A DNA stretch of 64,000 nt from Myxococcus stipitatus. Lineage in GTDB: Bacteria > Myxococcota > Myxococcia > Myxococcales > Myxococcaceae. Below, piece by piece: positions 18,631 to 27,195 of this stretch; the stretch's first letter is position 1, and each line of letters begins with the position of its first letter. The translations under genes and the position numbers were made by a program. Under the pieces are notes generated by a model. That model was not told the DNA's origin. It did not search any database and worked only from the letters and a program-made list of their open reading frames with translations. The stretch spans positions 620,001 through 684,000 of the forward strand of contig NZ_JAKCFI010000002.1 in the NCBI RefSeq assembly GCF_021412625.1. The letters run 5' to 3'.

Positions 18631-20235
18631 ATGGCTCCGCTGCCTCACAGGATCCGCAGGCAGCGCTGGCGAATCCAGACGCGCTCCTCCGGAGAGGCGT
18701 TCGCCGCGCGTCAGCGGGTGCGCGACGCGTTGGCGGACGCGCTCCAGCCCGCCCTCGAGCGAGCCTTCGACGAGGCCGCGCCAGGGGACGAGGTCGTCCA
18801 CCTGTCCAGGCTGGAGGTTCGCGTATGCCTCTCCGGCCCGGACGCGCTCTCGGAGCAACTGCCCGAGCTGCTCTATCGACAGGTGCGGGAGCAGTTGGGA
18901 CGGGCCCCAGGGGGGCTGTCCGTGGACGCTGGACCGGGGGCCCATTCCACGGCGGGGGCGCGGCGGTGGGCCGCGGACGGGAGGCACGGGCACCTGGAGG
19001 CTCCGCGCGTGGAGTCGGGTGGCTCGAGGGGCACCTCGGACGAGGTCGGGGCGTGGAGCCCGTATCGGCTGCGGAGCCATTACCTGGAGTCGGGCTCGCT
19101 GCCCTGGCCTCTCGCGGGGCTCGAGCGGAGCACGGTGCTCGCGCGACTCCGCTTGGAGTCGGACGAGGCGCTCCGGCATGTGAGGGAGCGGTCGACGGCG
19201 GCGTCCGCGCTGGATGTCGGAGCGGTGGCCTTCTACTTCCGCCTGCTTCAACTGCTCCCCGTGGAGCAATGGGGGCTCGTCGCCGCCGGGGCGTTGGTGG
19301 GGGCGCGGGGCGCCGAGGTGGCTCGGGCCATCGACGCGCTCGCGGGCGCGTCCGGGGCGGCGCTCACCCGGGACGCGCGCCTCGGGCTCGCCGCGGTGCT
19401 CCTGGCCGTGGGATGCGGTGGCCCTCGCGAGGCCAGCGCGCGGGAGCTGATTCCCCTCCTCGTGCGCGCCGTCGGCGACAGCCGTGGGCGGACGGCCGAG
19501 GCGTTGACGTCGTCGCTGCCGGAAGCCGCCGGTTCGCTGTTCCGGCGATGGCTGGTGTCGGAGTCCGCGCCGCGTCCTGGAGGCTCGGGGCCGGCGGCCA
19601 TCCACGTGTTCCCCCGGCGCGAGCAGGCGCCGGGCGTGCGCACCGCCTCCCCGGAGGCGCGCGCGATGGAGGCGGCGCGCGGGGCGACTGGCGCCGTGGC
19701 GTCGGGGCCGGATGCCGAGCCCTTCCTCCTACCGGTGAGCCACGCGGGGCTGCTGCTGCTGCACCCGTACCTGCCGCGCTTCTTCGAGAGCACGGGCGTC
19801 AAGGAGGCGAAGAAGGCGGAGCTGCCGGTCGACAGGCTGCCGCGCGCCGCCGCGCTGCTCCACCTGCTGGCGGTGGGCGACGAGGAGGTCCACGAGCTCG
19901 AGTTGGATTTCATCAAGCTGTTGCTCGGCCTCACGCCCGACGCGCCTCTTCCCGTCTCCAGCGGGCTGCTCGGGCCCTCGGACGACGAGGAGGCCGGCGC
20001 GCTGTTGAAGGCCGTCATCGAACACTGGAAGGCATTGAAGAGCACGTCGGTGCAGGGGCTGCGCGCCTCGTTCCTGCGGCGCCGTGGCTACGTACGTGAA
20101 CAAGAGCAGGGCCTGCGGCTCCAGGTGGAGCCCGCGGCCTTCGACGTCCTGCTGGGGGCGATTCCATGGGGAATCGGCACGGTGAAGCTGCCATGGATGA
20201 GAAGACCCATCTTCACGGACTGGCCGACGCACTGA
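18631..20235 (+). CDS. CIS tape-measure protein (Pvc14-like)
   Basis: The 534-residue protein has both conserved ends of the contractile-injection-system tape-measure family. The N-terminal part has HRIRRQRWRIQTRSSGEAF and VVHLSRLEVRV. The C-terminal part has HAGLLLLHPYLPRFFES, then VIEHWKALKSTSVQGLRASF, and a terminal VKLPWMRRPIFTDW. The middle (about residues 100-330) is low-complexity and variable. In AFP this protein sets particle length. The gene starts 4 nt after the previous stop and overlaps the ATPase gene by 43 nt. Confidence 0.88.
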   Translation: MAPLPHRIRRQRWRIQTRSSGEAFAARQRVRDALADALQPALERAFDEAAPGDEVVHLSRLEVRVCLSGPDALSEQLPELLYRQVREQLGRAPGGLSVDAGPGAHSTAGARRWAADGRHGHLEAPRVESGGSRGTSDEVGAWSPYRLRSHYLESGSLPWPLAGLERSTVLARLRLESDEALRHVRERSTAASALDVGAVAFYFRLLQLLPVEQWGLVAAGALVGARGAEVARAIDALAGASGAALTRDARLGLAAVLLAVGCGGPREASARELIPLLVRAVGDSRGRTAEALTSSLPEAAGSLFRRWLVSESAPRPGGSGPAAIHVFPRREQAPGVRTASPEARAMEAARGATGAVASGPDAEPFLLPVSHAGLLLLHPYLPRFFESTGVKEAKKAELPVDRLPRAAALLHLLAVGDEEVHELELDFIKLLLGLTPDAPLPVSSGLLGPSDDEEAGALLKAVIEHWKALKSTSVQGLRASFLRRRGYVREQEQGLRLQVEPAAFDVLLGAIPWGIGTVKLPWMRRPIFTDWPTH

Positions 20236-21575
20236 CGGACAACGCGCGGGACCTCGAGCACGAGTTCGAGTGGTTCGCGCGGTTCCTCGATGCGCGCCTG
20301 AAGTCCTACTTCGGCTCGTCGGAGGAGGGCCCGCGCGAGGACCCCTGGGACCTCGCGCCTCCCTCGCTCGTCGGCAGCCGTTCCCCGTATGCCCTGTTCA
20401 TCGCACGGCACCAGGTGCCGCCGTCCCAGCGGCTCATCCTGTTGCTGGCGCTGATTCCCCACGTCCGTCCCCAGCTGCTCGACGTGCTGTGGACCCGGAA
20501 CGACGTCACCCAGCGGGGCTTCACGGAGTTCGGCGGCGCGCATGGGGCCACGCATGGCGGGTTCCTCCCCACCGGGGAGACGGCGGCCTTCCTGCTGTCG
20601 GGAGACGACCTGGCCGCGCGGTTCGAGACGACGCGCCTGTTCGAGGGCGACCACTTCCTGGCGCGCTCCAACGTGCTGCACCTGTCTCCGGTGGCGGCGG
20701 GCGAGTCCCAGCTCAGCGGCGTGTTGACGCTGTCGCGTGAGTACCTGCACCGCTTCACCACCGGGCTGGAGCGCAAGCCCACCTTCAACAGCGACTTCCC
20801 GGCGCGGCTCATCCAGACGGAACTCGACTGGAAGGACCTGGTCCTGCCGCAGACGACGCTGGACCAGCTGGAGGAAGTGAAGAGCTGGGTCCAGCATGGC
20901 CGCGCGCTCCTGCGGGACTGGGGCATGGGCCACAAGCTGCGGCCCGGCTTCACCAGCCTCTTCCATGGTCCGCCGGGGACGGGGAAGACGCTGTCCGCGT
21001 GCCTGCTGGGCAAGCATTGCGGGTGTGACGTCTACAAGGTCGACCTGAGCATGGTCGTCTCGAAGTACATCGGCGAGACGGAGAAGAACCTCGCCCGGGT
21101 GTTCGACCTGGCCGAGCACAAGCGGTGGATCCTCTTCTTCGACGAGGCCGACGCGCTCTTCGGCAAGCGGACCCGCGTGGATGACTCTCACGACCGGTAC
21201 GCCAACCAGGAGATCAGCTTCCTGCTCCAGCGCATCGAGGACTTCGACGGTGTCGTCATCCTCGCCTCGAACTTCAAGGCGAACATCGACGACGCGTTCG
21301 TGCGCCGCTTCCAGTCCGTGGTGCAGTTCCCGGTGCCCCGGCCGGCGGAGCGCGTGCGCCTGTGGAAGGAGGCCTTCCCGGCCAAGGCGAAGCTGGAGGA
21401 GCGCATCGACCTGGTCCGCCTCGCGGAGCGCTTCGAGGTGGCGGGGGGGACCATCATGAACGTCGTCCGGTACGCCTCGCTCAAGGCGTTGAGCCGGGGA
21501 GGCGACACCCTCCTGCTCGAGGACGTGGAGGAGGGGCTGCGCCGGGAGCTGCTGAAGGAAGGGCGGTCGCTCTAG
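20193..21575 (+). CDS. eCIS AAA+ ATPase (Pvc15-like)
   Basis: The 460-residue protein has Walker A GPPGTGKT at residues 259-266 and Walker B ILFFDEADALFG with DE at 317-318, followed by a sensor-type LASNFKANIDDAFVRRF segment containing the arginine-finger region. An N-terminal domain of about 220 residues is typical of Pvc15. In PVC the ATPase is not part of the particle and is linked to effector loading or assembly. ATG 20193, preceded by GGTGAAG, is preferred over in-frame ATG 20166; either start overlaps the tape-measure gene. Confidence 0.92.
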   Translation: MDEKTHLHGLADALTDNARDLEHEFEWFARFLDARLKSYFGSSEEGPREDPWDLAPPSLVGSRSPYALFIARHQVPPSQRLILLLALIPHVRPQLLDVLWTRNDVTQRGFTEFGGAHGATHGGFLPTGETAAFLLSGDDLAARFETTRLFEGDHFLARSNVLHLSPVAAGESQLSGVLTLSREYLHRFTTGLERKPTFNSDFPARLIQTELDWKDLVLPQTTLDQLEEVKSWVQHGRALLRDWGMGHKLRPGFTSLFHGPPGTGKTLSACLLGKHCGCDVYKVDLSMVVSKYIGETEKNLARVFDLAEHKRWILFFDEADALFGKRTRVDDSHDRYANQEISFLLQRIEDFDGVVILASNFKANIDDAFVRRFQSVVQFPVPRPAERVRLWKEAFPAKAKLEERIDLVRLAERFEVAGGTIMNVVRYASLKALSRGGDTLLLEDVEEGLRRELLKEGRSL

Positions 21576-21578
21576 GCC

Positions 21579-24500
21579 ATGGAATCCGCCCAGCACAAGA
21601 CGGTGAATCGCGCCGCGACGACGCGCCCGGCGCCCGCGGTACATCCCGTCACCCAGAGCGCGCCGGGCACCCAGGTCCAGCTCCAGAGCGCGCTGCGGGT
21701 CTCCTCGCCCAGGGACTCGGCCGAGGTGGAGGCGGAGTCCACGGCGAAGCGGGTCATGCGCATGGCCTCGCCCGAGGCCACCGTGGCGTCCACGGGAGGG
21801 GGGGCCCAGCGAAAGCCCCTCCTGGAGGAGAAGCACGAGAAGGGTGTGCCCCGCCGCAAGCTCGAGTCCCCGCACGTCGCGCGCTTCGCGGAGGCGGTGG
21901 GGCTCATGCAGCGGCGGGAGTCCACGCCCGTCATCTCGCGCAAGGCGGAGGGCCAACCCGACGTGGCCGCCAACGTCGCGGCGGACATCGCCAACAGCCA
22001 CACGTCCGGCAATCCGCTGCCGCTCAGCGTGCGCCGGTTCATGGAGCCGCGCTTCCGCGCGGACTTCAGCGGGGTCCGCGTGCACACCGGCGACAATGCC
22101 GCGCGGCTGAACCGCCAGCTCAACGCCCAGGCCTTCACGGTGGGCAATCAGATCTTCTTCGGCAAGGACCGGTTCCGGCCCGACAGCGCGGAGGGACAGG
22201 AGCTCATCGCGCACGAGCTGACGCACACCATCCAGCAGGGTTCGGTGCAGCAGCAGGCAACCGTCCACCGCAGCGAGGACGTCACGGTGACGCAGCAGTC
22301 CTCGCCTCGGGTCCAGCGGTTGGGCCTGAGCGACGCGCTCGACTACTTCGCGGACCGGGCCAACATCATCCCTGGCTTCCGGATGTTCACCATCATCCTG
22401 GGCGTCAACCCCATCAACATGAGCCGCGTGGAGCGCAGCGCGGCCAACATCCTGCGCGCCATCATCGAGTTCATCCCGGGAGGAGCGCTCATCACCCAGG
22501 CGCTCGACAACCACGGCGTCTTCGACCGGGTGGGCGCGTGGGTCGAGGAGCAGATCCGCTCGCTGGGGATGACGGGCAGCCTCATCCGCGACGCCATCAA
22601 CCGGTTCCTGGACTCGCTGAGCTGGTCGGACATCTTCGACCTGGGCGGGGTGTGGGACCGGGCCAAGCGCATCTTCACCGAGCCCATCGACCGCATCCTG
22701 AGCTTCGGCAGGGGGCTCATCACCGGCATCCTGCGGTTCATCAAGGACGCCATCCTGCGGCCGCTCGCCCGGCTGGCGGAGGGCACGCGCGGCTACGACC
22801 TGCTGAAGGCCATCCTGGGCGAGGACCCCGTCACGGGCGAGCCCGTGCCTCGCACCGCGGACACGCTGATTGGCGGCTTCATGAAGCTGATCGGCCAGGA
22901 GGAGGTCTGGAACAACCTGAAGGCGTCCAACGCGGTGCCGCGCGCCTGGGCCTGGTTCCAGGGGGCCATGGGCGCGCTGATGGGCTTCGTGCGGCAGATT
23001 CCAGGGCTGTTCGTCCAGGCGTTCCAGTCGCTCGTGCTGGCGGACATCGTCCTGTTGCCGCGTGCCTTCGCCAAGGTGGCGGGGGTGTTCGGCACCTTCA
23101 TCGGGAGGTTCATCAGCTGGGCGGGGGACGCGGTCTGGAACCTCTTGGAGATCATCTTCGCCGTGGTGGCGCCCGGGGTGATGCCGTACCTGCGCAGGGC
23201 CGCCGCGACCTTCCGCACCATCCTGCGCAACCCGATTGGCTTCATCGGCAACCTGGTGCGGGCGGGCCTGCTGGGCTTCCGCCAGTTCGCCGCGAACTTC
23301 CTGACGCACCTGCGAGGCTCCCTCATCGGCTGGCTGACGGGGGCGATGAGCGGCGCGGGCATCTACATCCCGCAGGGGCTCAACCTCCGGGAGATCATCA
23401 AGTTCGTGCTCAGCGTGCTGGGGCTGACCTGGCAGAACCTCCGCCAGAAGCTGGTGCGCGCCATCGGCGAGCCCGGGGTGCAGGCGCTGGAGACGACCTT
23501 CGACATCGTCGTCACCCTGGTCACCCAGGGGCCCGCGGCGGCGTGGGAGCGGATCCAGGAGAGCCTCGGCAACCTGCGCGAGATGGTCATGGAGCAGATC
23601 ATGACCTTCGTGCGCGAGCGAATCGTGCAGGCCGCCATCACCCGGCTGTTGACGAGCCTCAACCCGGCGGGCGCGTTCATCCAGGCCATCATCGCCATCT
23701 ACAACACGGTGATGTTCTTCGTGGAGCGGCTGCGCCAGATCGCCCAGGTGGCCGCGTCGTTCATCGACTCGCTGTCGGCCATCGCCAACGGGGTGCTCGC
23801 CGCCGCCGCGAACCGGGTGGAGCAGACGATGGCCGGGCTGCTGACGCTCGTCATCAGCTTCCTGGCGCGCATCGCGGGGCTAGGCCGGGTGAGCGACGCG
23901 GTGACCAACGTGGTCAACCGCGTGCGTCAGCCCATCGACCGGGCCCTGGACCGGGTGGTGGAGTGGATCGTCGCGCAGGCGCGGCGGCTGGGGCGGCTGC
24001 TCACGGGACGAGGGCGAGGGGCGGAGGCCGGGGGGCCTTCTGGCGTGAAGGGCCGGGTCCGCGCGGCGCTCGTGCCCCTGCTGCGCGGCGCGGTCGACCT
24101 CAACCGCATCGCGCCGGTGGTCGACTCGGTCTTCAGCAGGTTCCGGCCGGAAGGGCTGCAGGCCCTGCGGGTCGCCCGGTCTCCGAACCGAGCGGGCGAG
24201 TTCTCCGTCTACGCGACCGCTTCTCCCGAGGAGGAGGTGGCCCAGGGGGCCGTCACCCCGACGCTGAGTGTCGCCGACCTCGACCTCACGGCGCAGACCA
24301 CGGTGCTGGTCGCCACCGTCAACGGGAGGGCCGTGGGGCGCCGCTCGAGCGTGCACCACGGCGCGCACGCGGAGGAGGTCCTCATCGCGGAGCTGGACGC
24401 CGACTACGCGCGGGCTCGAAATGGCCAGGGCCGGTTCATGACCGCCCCGACGGGACGGTCGACCAGTCCCGTGAACACGGTGGAGATCAACATCACCCGG

Positions 24501-24821
24501 ACGCCTTGTGGGCGCAGCGCGAGAGACTGTGCGTCCCAGTTGCTGAGGTTCGCGAGCCGGACGCGGTCGACCCTGGTCATTCGCGCGGCCAGCTTCTATG
24601 CCGGTTCGGGGGGACAGCACGCCCAGGCGACGCGAGCTGGTATGGATCGCCTCATCCTGTCCTCCCGGGTCCGGCTGGAGGCGTGGAACGTCGAGGGTGA
24701 ACTCCAGAGCCTCGGGCTCGATCCGAGCGAGGTGTCCCAGGCCACCAAGGATACACTGCGGACCCGCATGGAGTCGCTGAGGACGGAGATCCAGAACCGC
24801 ACGTCCATCGTGAAGAGATGA
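21579..24821 (+). CDS. DUF4157 eCIS cargo with C-terminal deaminase-like toxin domain
   Basis: This 1080-residue protein starts 3 nt after the ATPase stop. Residues about 143-220 are a DUF4157 domain: SVRRFMEPRFRADFSGVRVH and then a zinc-protease motif HELTH at 212-216. Residues about 300-800 are long amphipathic or hydrophobic helices, resembling a translocation or packing region. The last about 200 residues contain HAE (H930, E932) and, 44 residues later, TPC-x6-C (C977, C984). This His-x-Glu plus paired-Cys pattern is that of zinc-dependent nucleic-acid or nucleotide deaminases used as polymorphic toxins; the 6-residue Cys spacing is wider than the usual PCxxC. DUF4157 proteins are common eCIS cargo. 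The deaminase call is inferred from motifs alone. Confidence 0.75.
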   Translation: MESAQHKTVNRAATTRPAPAVHPVTQSAPGTQVQLQSALRVSSPRDSAEVEAESTAKRVMRMASPEATVASTGGGAQRKPLLEEKHEKGVPRRKLESPHVARFAEAVGLMQRRESTPVISRKAEGQPDVAANVAADIANSHTSGNPLPLSVRRFMEPRFRADFSGVRVHTGDNAARLNRQLNAQAFTVGNQIFFGKDRFRPDSAEGQELIAHELTHTIQQGSVQQQATVHRSEDVTVTQQSSPRVQRLGLSDALDYFADRANIIPGFRMFTIILGVNPINMSRVERSAANILRAIIEFIPGGALITQALDNHGVFDRVGAWVEEQIRSLGMTGSLIRDAINRFLDSLSWSDIFDLGGVWDRAKRIFTEPIDRILSFGRGLITGILRFIKDAILRPLARLAEGTRGYDLLKAILGEDPVTGEPVPRTADTLIGGFMKLIGQEEVWNNLKASNAVPRAWAWFQGAMGALMGFVRQIPGLFVQAFQSLVLADIVLLPRAFAKVAGVFGTFIGRFISWAGDAVWNLLEIIFAVVAPGVMPYLRRAAATFRTILRNPIGFIGNLVRAGLLGFRQFAANFLTHLRGSLIGWLTGAMSGAGIYIPQGLNLREIIKFVLSVLGLTWQNLRQKLVRAIGEPGVQALETTFDIVVTLVTQGPAAAWERIQESLGNLREMVMEQIMTFVRERIVQAAITRLLTSLNPAGAFIQAIIAIYNTVMFFVERLRQIAQVAASFIDSLSAIANGVLAAAANRVEQTMAGLLTLVISFLARIAGLGRVSDAVTNVVNRVRQPIDRALDRVVEWIVAQARRLGRLLTGRGRGAEAGGPSGVKGRVRAALVPLLRGAVDLNRIAPVVDSVFSRFRPEGLQALRVARSPNRAGEFSVYATASPEEEVAQGAVTPTLSVADLDLTAQTTVLVATVNGRAVGRRSSVHHGAHAEEVLIAELDADYARARNGQGRFMTAPTGRSTSPVNTVEINITRTPCGRSARDCASQLLRFASRTRSTLVIRAASFYAGSGGQHAQATRAGMDRLILSSRVRLEAWNVEGELQSLGLDPSEVSQATKDTLRTRMESLRTEIQNRTSIVKR

Positions 24822-24858
24822 CCCCCCGTCACACGGACCCGCGACTCGAGAGAAACGC

Positions 24859-25317
24859 ATGGACAAGCATGAGATGTCGAAGGAGCAGCTGGCGCAGCGG
24901 ACCTTGATTGCCGACACGCTGCGCGCAGCGGGCTGGCGGACGTCCGACCAGAACGAGCTGTTCGAGTCGGGAGGATGGGCGTTCTTCGAGGTCAACATGA
25001 CCTACAAGAACCCGGTCATGCGGCTCGAACTCAGGTACAGCGCGAAGGACGCGCTCGTCTATCTCGACATCCAGAACCTGGAGGGGCGGGGTGTGCTGCT
25101 CCACGTGAAGTTCGGGGACAAACTCGCTGAACTCCTGAAGGAGATCGTCGGGTTCCAGCAGCAGATCTCCCCCTCCAACTTCCGGCGGCACGTGAACCGG
25201 ATCGTCCTGTCCTGCCCGGAGACCTACGCGGCCATTGGCGACGAGGACGATGGGAAGCTGGCTCGCCTCGTCGTCGATGAGCGCCTCCTCGCGCCCGACG
25301 ACGCGCCGGAGAAGTGA
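24859..25317 (+). CDS. Small acidic protein, candidate immunity partner of the eCIS cargo
   Basis: The 152-residue protein lies 37 nt after the cargo gene, with GAGAGAA before the ATG. It has no signal peptide, no membrane segment and no cysteine-rich motif. The visible pattern is an alpha/beta sequence (GGWAFFEVNMTYKNPVMRLEL, rich in aromatic residues, then a helix-rich end) with an acidic tail. Small unknown proteins directly after polymorphic-toxin genes are often immunity proteins; here that is inferred from position only. It could instead be a chaperone that loads the cargo, or an unrelated gene. Confidence 0.55.
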   Translation: MDKHEMSKEQLAQRTLIADTLRAAGWRTSDQNELFESGGWAFFEVNMTYKNPVMRLELRYSAKDALVYLDIQNLEGRGVLLHVKFGDKLAELLKEIVGFQQQISPSNFRRHVNRIVLSCPETYAAIGDEDDGKLARLVVDERLLAPDDAPEK

Positions 25318-25447
25318 CGGGGGGGAGCTCCGCCGGGACGGCACGCCCTGGCGTCCACACCGGCGCCACCGAGCTGGTTGACCCGGGCGCCGCGATGTCC
25401 CGCGCCGCGCTTCAGCGTCCCGGCGTGGTCGTGGCAGGCTGCGGCGG

Positions 25448-26350
25448 GTGAGTGAACCCCTCTTCGATGACCTGCTCGGGCTCGCGTGTTTCGCGCGGGT
25501 CGTCGAGCATCGCTCGTTCACGCAGGCCGCCACGGTGCTCGGCGTGTCGAAGTCCGTGGTCAGCGGGCGTGTGGCCCGGCTGGAGGCCCGCGTGGGCGAG
25601 CGGCTGCTCATCCGCACCACGCGCAAGCTGACGGTCACCGACGCGGGCATGGGGGTGTATGCGCACTGCGCGCGGATGCTCCAGGAGGCCGGGGCGGCCA
25701 CGCGCGGCGCCTCCGACGCGGGCCGAGGGACGCTGCGCATCAACGCGCCCGTGAGCTTCGCCCAGCTGTATCTCGCCGGACCGTTGACGCGGTTCCTCGC
25801 CGCGCACCCGGATACCACCGTGGACCTCGTCTTGAGCGACCGGCTGGTGGACCTGGTGGAGGAGCGCGTGGACGTGGCCATCCGCATCACCCGACTGCGC
25901 GACTCCAGCCTCGTGGCGCGCAAGCTGGCCACCACGTCGCTGCACGTGTGCGCGTCCCCCGCGTACCTGGAGCGCCGGGGGACACCCGAGCGTCCGGAGG
26001 ACCTGCTGCGCCACGACTGCCTGCGCTACACCCAGCTGCGCGCCGAGGACGAGTGGCGCTTCTACGGGCGGGACGGCCGCATCCGCGTCCCCGTGTCCGG
26101 CCCGCTCTCCACGGGCAACGGCACCATGCTCCGCGAGGCCGCGGCCCAGGGGCTCGGCCTGGCCATGTTGCCGCGCTTCATGGTGGACGAGGACCTGCGC
26201 TCGGGGCGTCTGGTCACCGTGCTCGATGCGTTCGCGCCCAGGCCCATCGGCATCCACGCCATCCATGCGGCGGGCCGGGCTCCCGCTCCGCGCCTGCGAG
26301 CCCTGCTCGACGTCCTCGCCTCGGAGTTCCGCTCCTCGCGCTGGGCGTGA
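25448..26350 (+). CDS. LysR-family transcriptional regulator
   Basis: The 300-residue protein has an N-terminal winged helix (FARVVEHRSFTQAATVLGVS with the recognition helix KSVVSGRVARLEARVGE, about residues 10-60) and a LysR substrate-binding domain to the end. It starts at GTG 25448. Its best guess of target is the DoxX gene 120 nt downstream on the same strand, a common LysR-DoxX pairing, but the effector is unknown. Confidence 0.9.
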   Translation: MSEPLFDDLLGLACFARVVEHRSFTQAATVLGVSKSVVSGRVARLEARVGERLLIRTTRKLTVTDAGMGVYAHCARMLQEAGAATRGASDAGRGTLRINAPVSFAQLYLAGPLTRFLAAHPDTTVDLVLSDRLVDLVEERVDVAIRITRLRDSSLVARKLATTSLHVCASPAYLERRGTPERPEDLLRHDCLRYTQLRAEDEWRFYGRDGRIRVPVSGPLSTGNGTMLREAAAQGLGLAMLPRFMVDEDLRSGRLVTVLDAFAPRPIGIHAIHAAGRAPAPRLRALLDVLASEFRSSRWA

Positions 26351-26470
26351 TTGTTCGCCCCGGAGAACGATTCGTTCGCGAGGCGCGCCTTCCGGAGCGG
26401 CCCGCTGGACGGCATTCCATGGCGCGTGGGGGGAGGGGTTCTCCCTCCTCCGTTCCGAGGAGTCGTCGCC

Positions 26471-26941
26471 ATGCGCTGCATCGAATCCCCGCAGTCCTCT
26501 CCCGTGACCCACGCCGTGGGGGCCACCGTGCTCCGCCTGGCCCTGGGCGCGGTGTTCCTCGCTCACGCGGGAGCGAAGGTGTTCCTCTTCACGCTTCCGG
26601 GGACCTCCCAGTTCTTCGAGGCCCACGGCATCCCCGGGTGGACCGCGTGGCCCGTCTTCCTCGTGGAGCTGTTCGGTGGGCTCGCGCTCGTCGCGGGGTT
26701 CCGGACGCGGCTCGTGGCGCTCGGGTTGGTGCCGGTCATGCTCGGCGCGCTCGTGCCACATGTGGCCAACGGGTGGATGTTCAGCAACCCCGGTGGCGGG
26801 TGGGAGTACGTCGCGTTCCTCGGCCTCGCGCTGGTGACGCAGGCCCTGGTGGGGAGTGGTGCGTACGCGCTCGATGGGGCATGCGCGCGGCGCGAGGTGG
26901 CCGCTGGCGAGGTCAGGCGCGTCGGGGATGTCCACGCCTGA
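26471..26941 (+). CDS. DoxX-family membrane protein
   Basis: The 156-residue protein has four hydrophobic segments (around residues 16-36, 55-75, 80-100, 110-130) and the DoxX features VLRLALGAVFLAHAGAK near the start, a FFEAHGIPGW segment and VELFGGLALVAGF. DoxX/SURF4-type proteins are inner-membrane proteins of mostly unknown activity, some tied to redox or thiosulphate metabolism. ATG 26471 follows GAGGAG; upstream in-frame sequence does not look coding. Confidence 0.88.
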   Translation: MRCIESPQSSPVTHAVGATVLRLALGAVFLAHAGAKVFLFTLPGTSQFFEAHGIPGWTAWPVFLVELFGGLALVAGFRTRLVALGLVPVMLGALVPHVANGWMFSNPGGGWEYVAFLGLALVTQALVGSGAYALDGACARREVAAGEVRRVGDVHA

Positions 26942-27195
26942 CGCGCGGCGCCGGAGGAGGGACATGGGGCGGTCCGCATGGCGGGACGTGCGCGCGTCGC
27001 GAGGGAGGTGCCGCGCGGGCTTCATGTCCCGTGAAGGGTGAGGTGGAATTGACACGACCGTGTCATCCTCCGCCTGCAATCCCGCTACCGTCTCCCTCGA
27101 CGGAGTCCAGGCTCATCCGGCCCGAAACACCCCGCGCGAAGCTGCCCTGGCCGCCGCCAACGCATGCATCGTCGTGGTTCTCCTGGGGAGGGCAC

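Noticed and set aside
20088..23309. A 1073-codon open frame on the minus strand over the ATPase and cargo genes
   Set aside because: Strong third-position GC bias produces long antisense frames. The + strand genes have clear domains, and the antisense product is Arg/His/Pro-rich without any motif.
2855..25317. Reading the cluster as a prophage
   Set aside because: No capsid, portal, terminase, integrase or lysis gene is present, and AAA+ ATPase, DUF4255 and CIS tape-measure genes point to an eCIS.
2855..25317. Reading the cluster as a type VI secretion system
   Set aside because: VgrG and PAAR are shared, but no TssB/TssC-type two-protein sheath, ClpV or TssJLM membrane complex is present.
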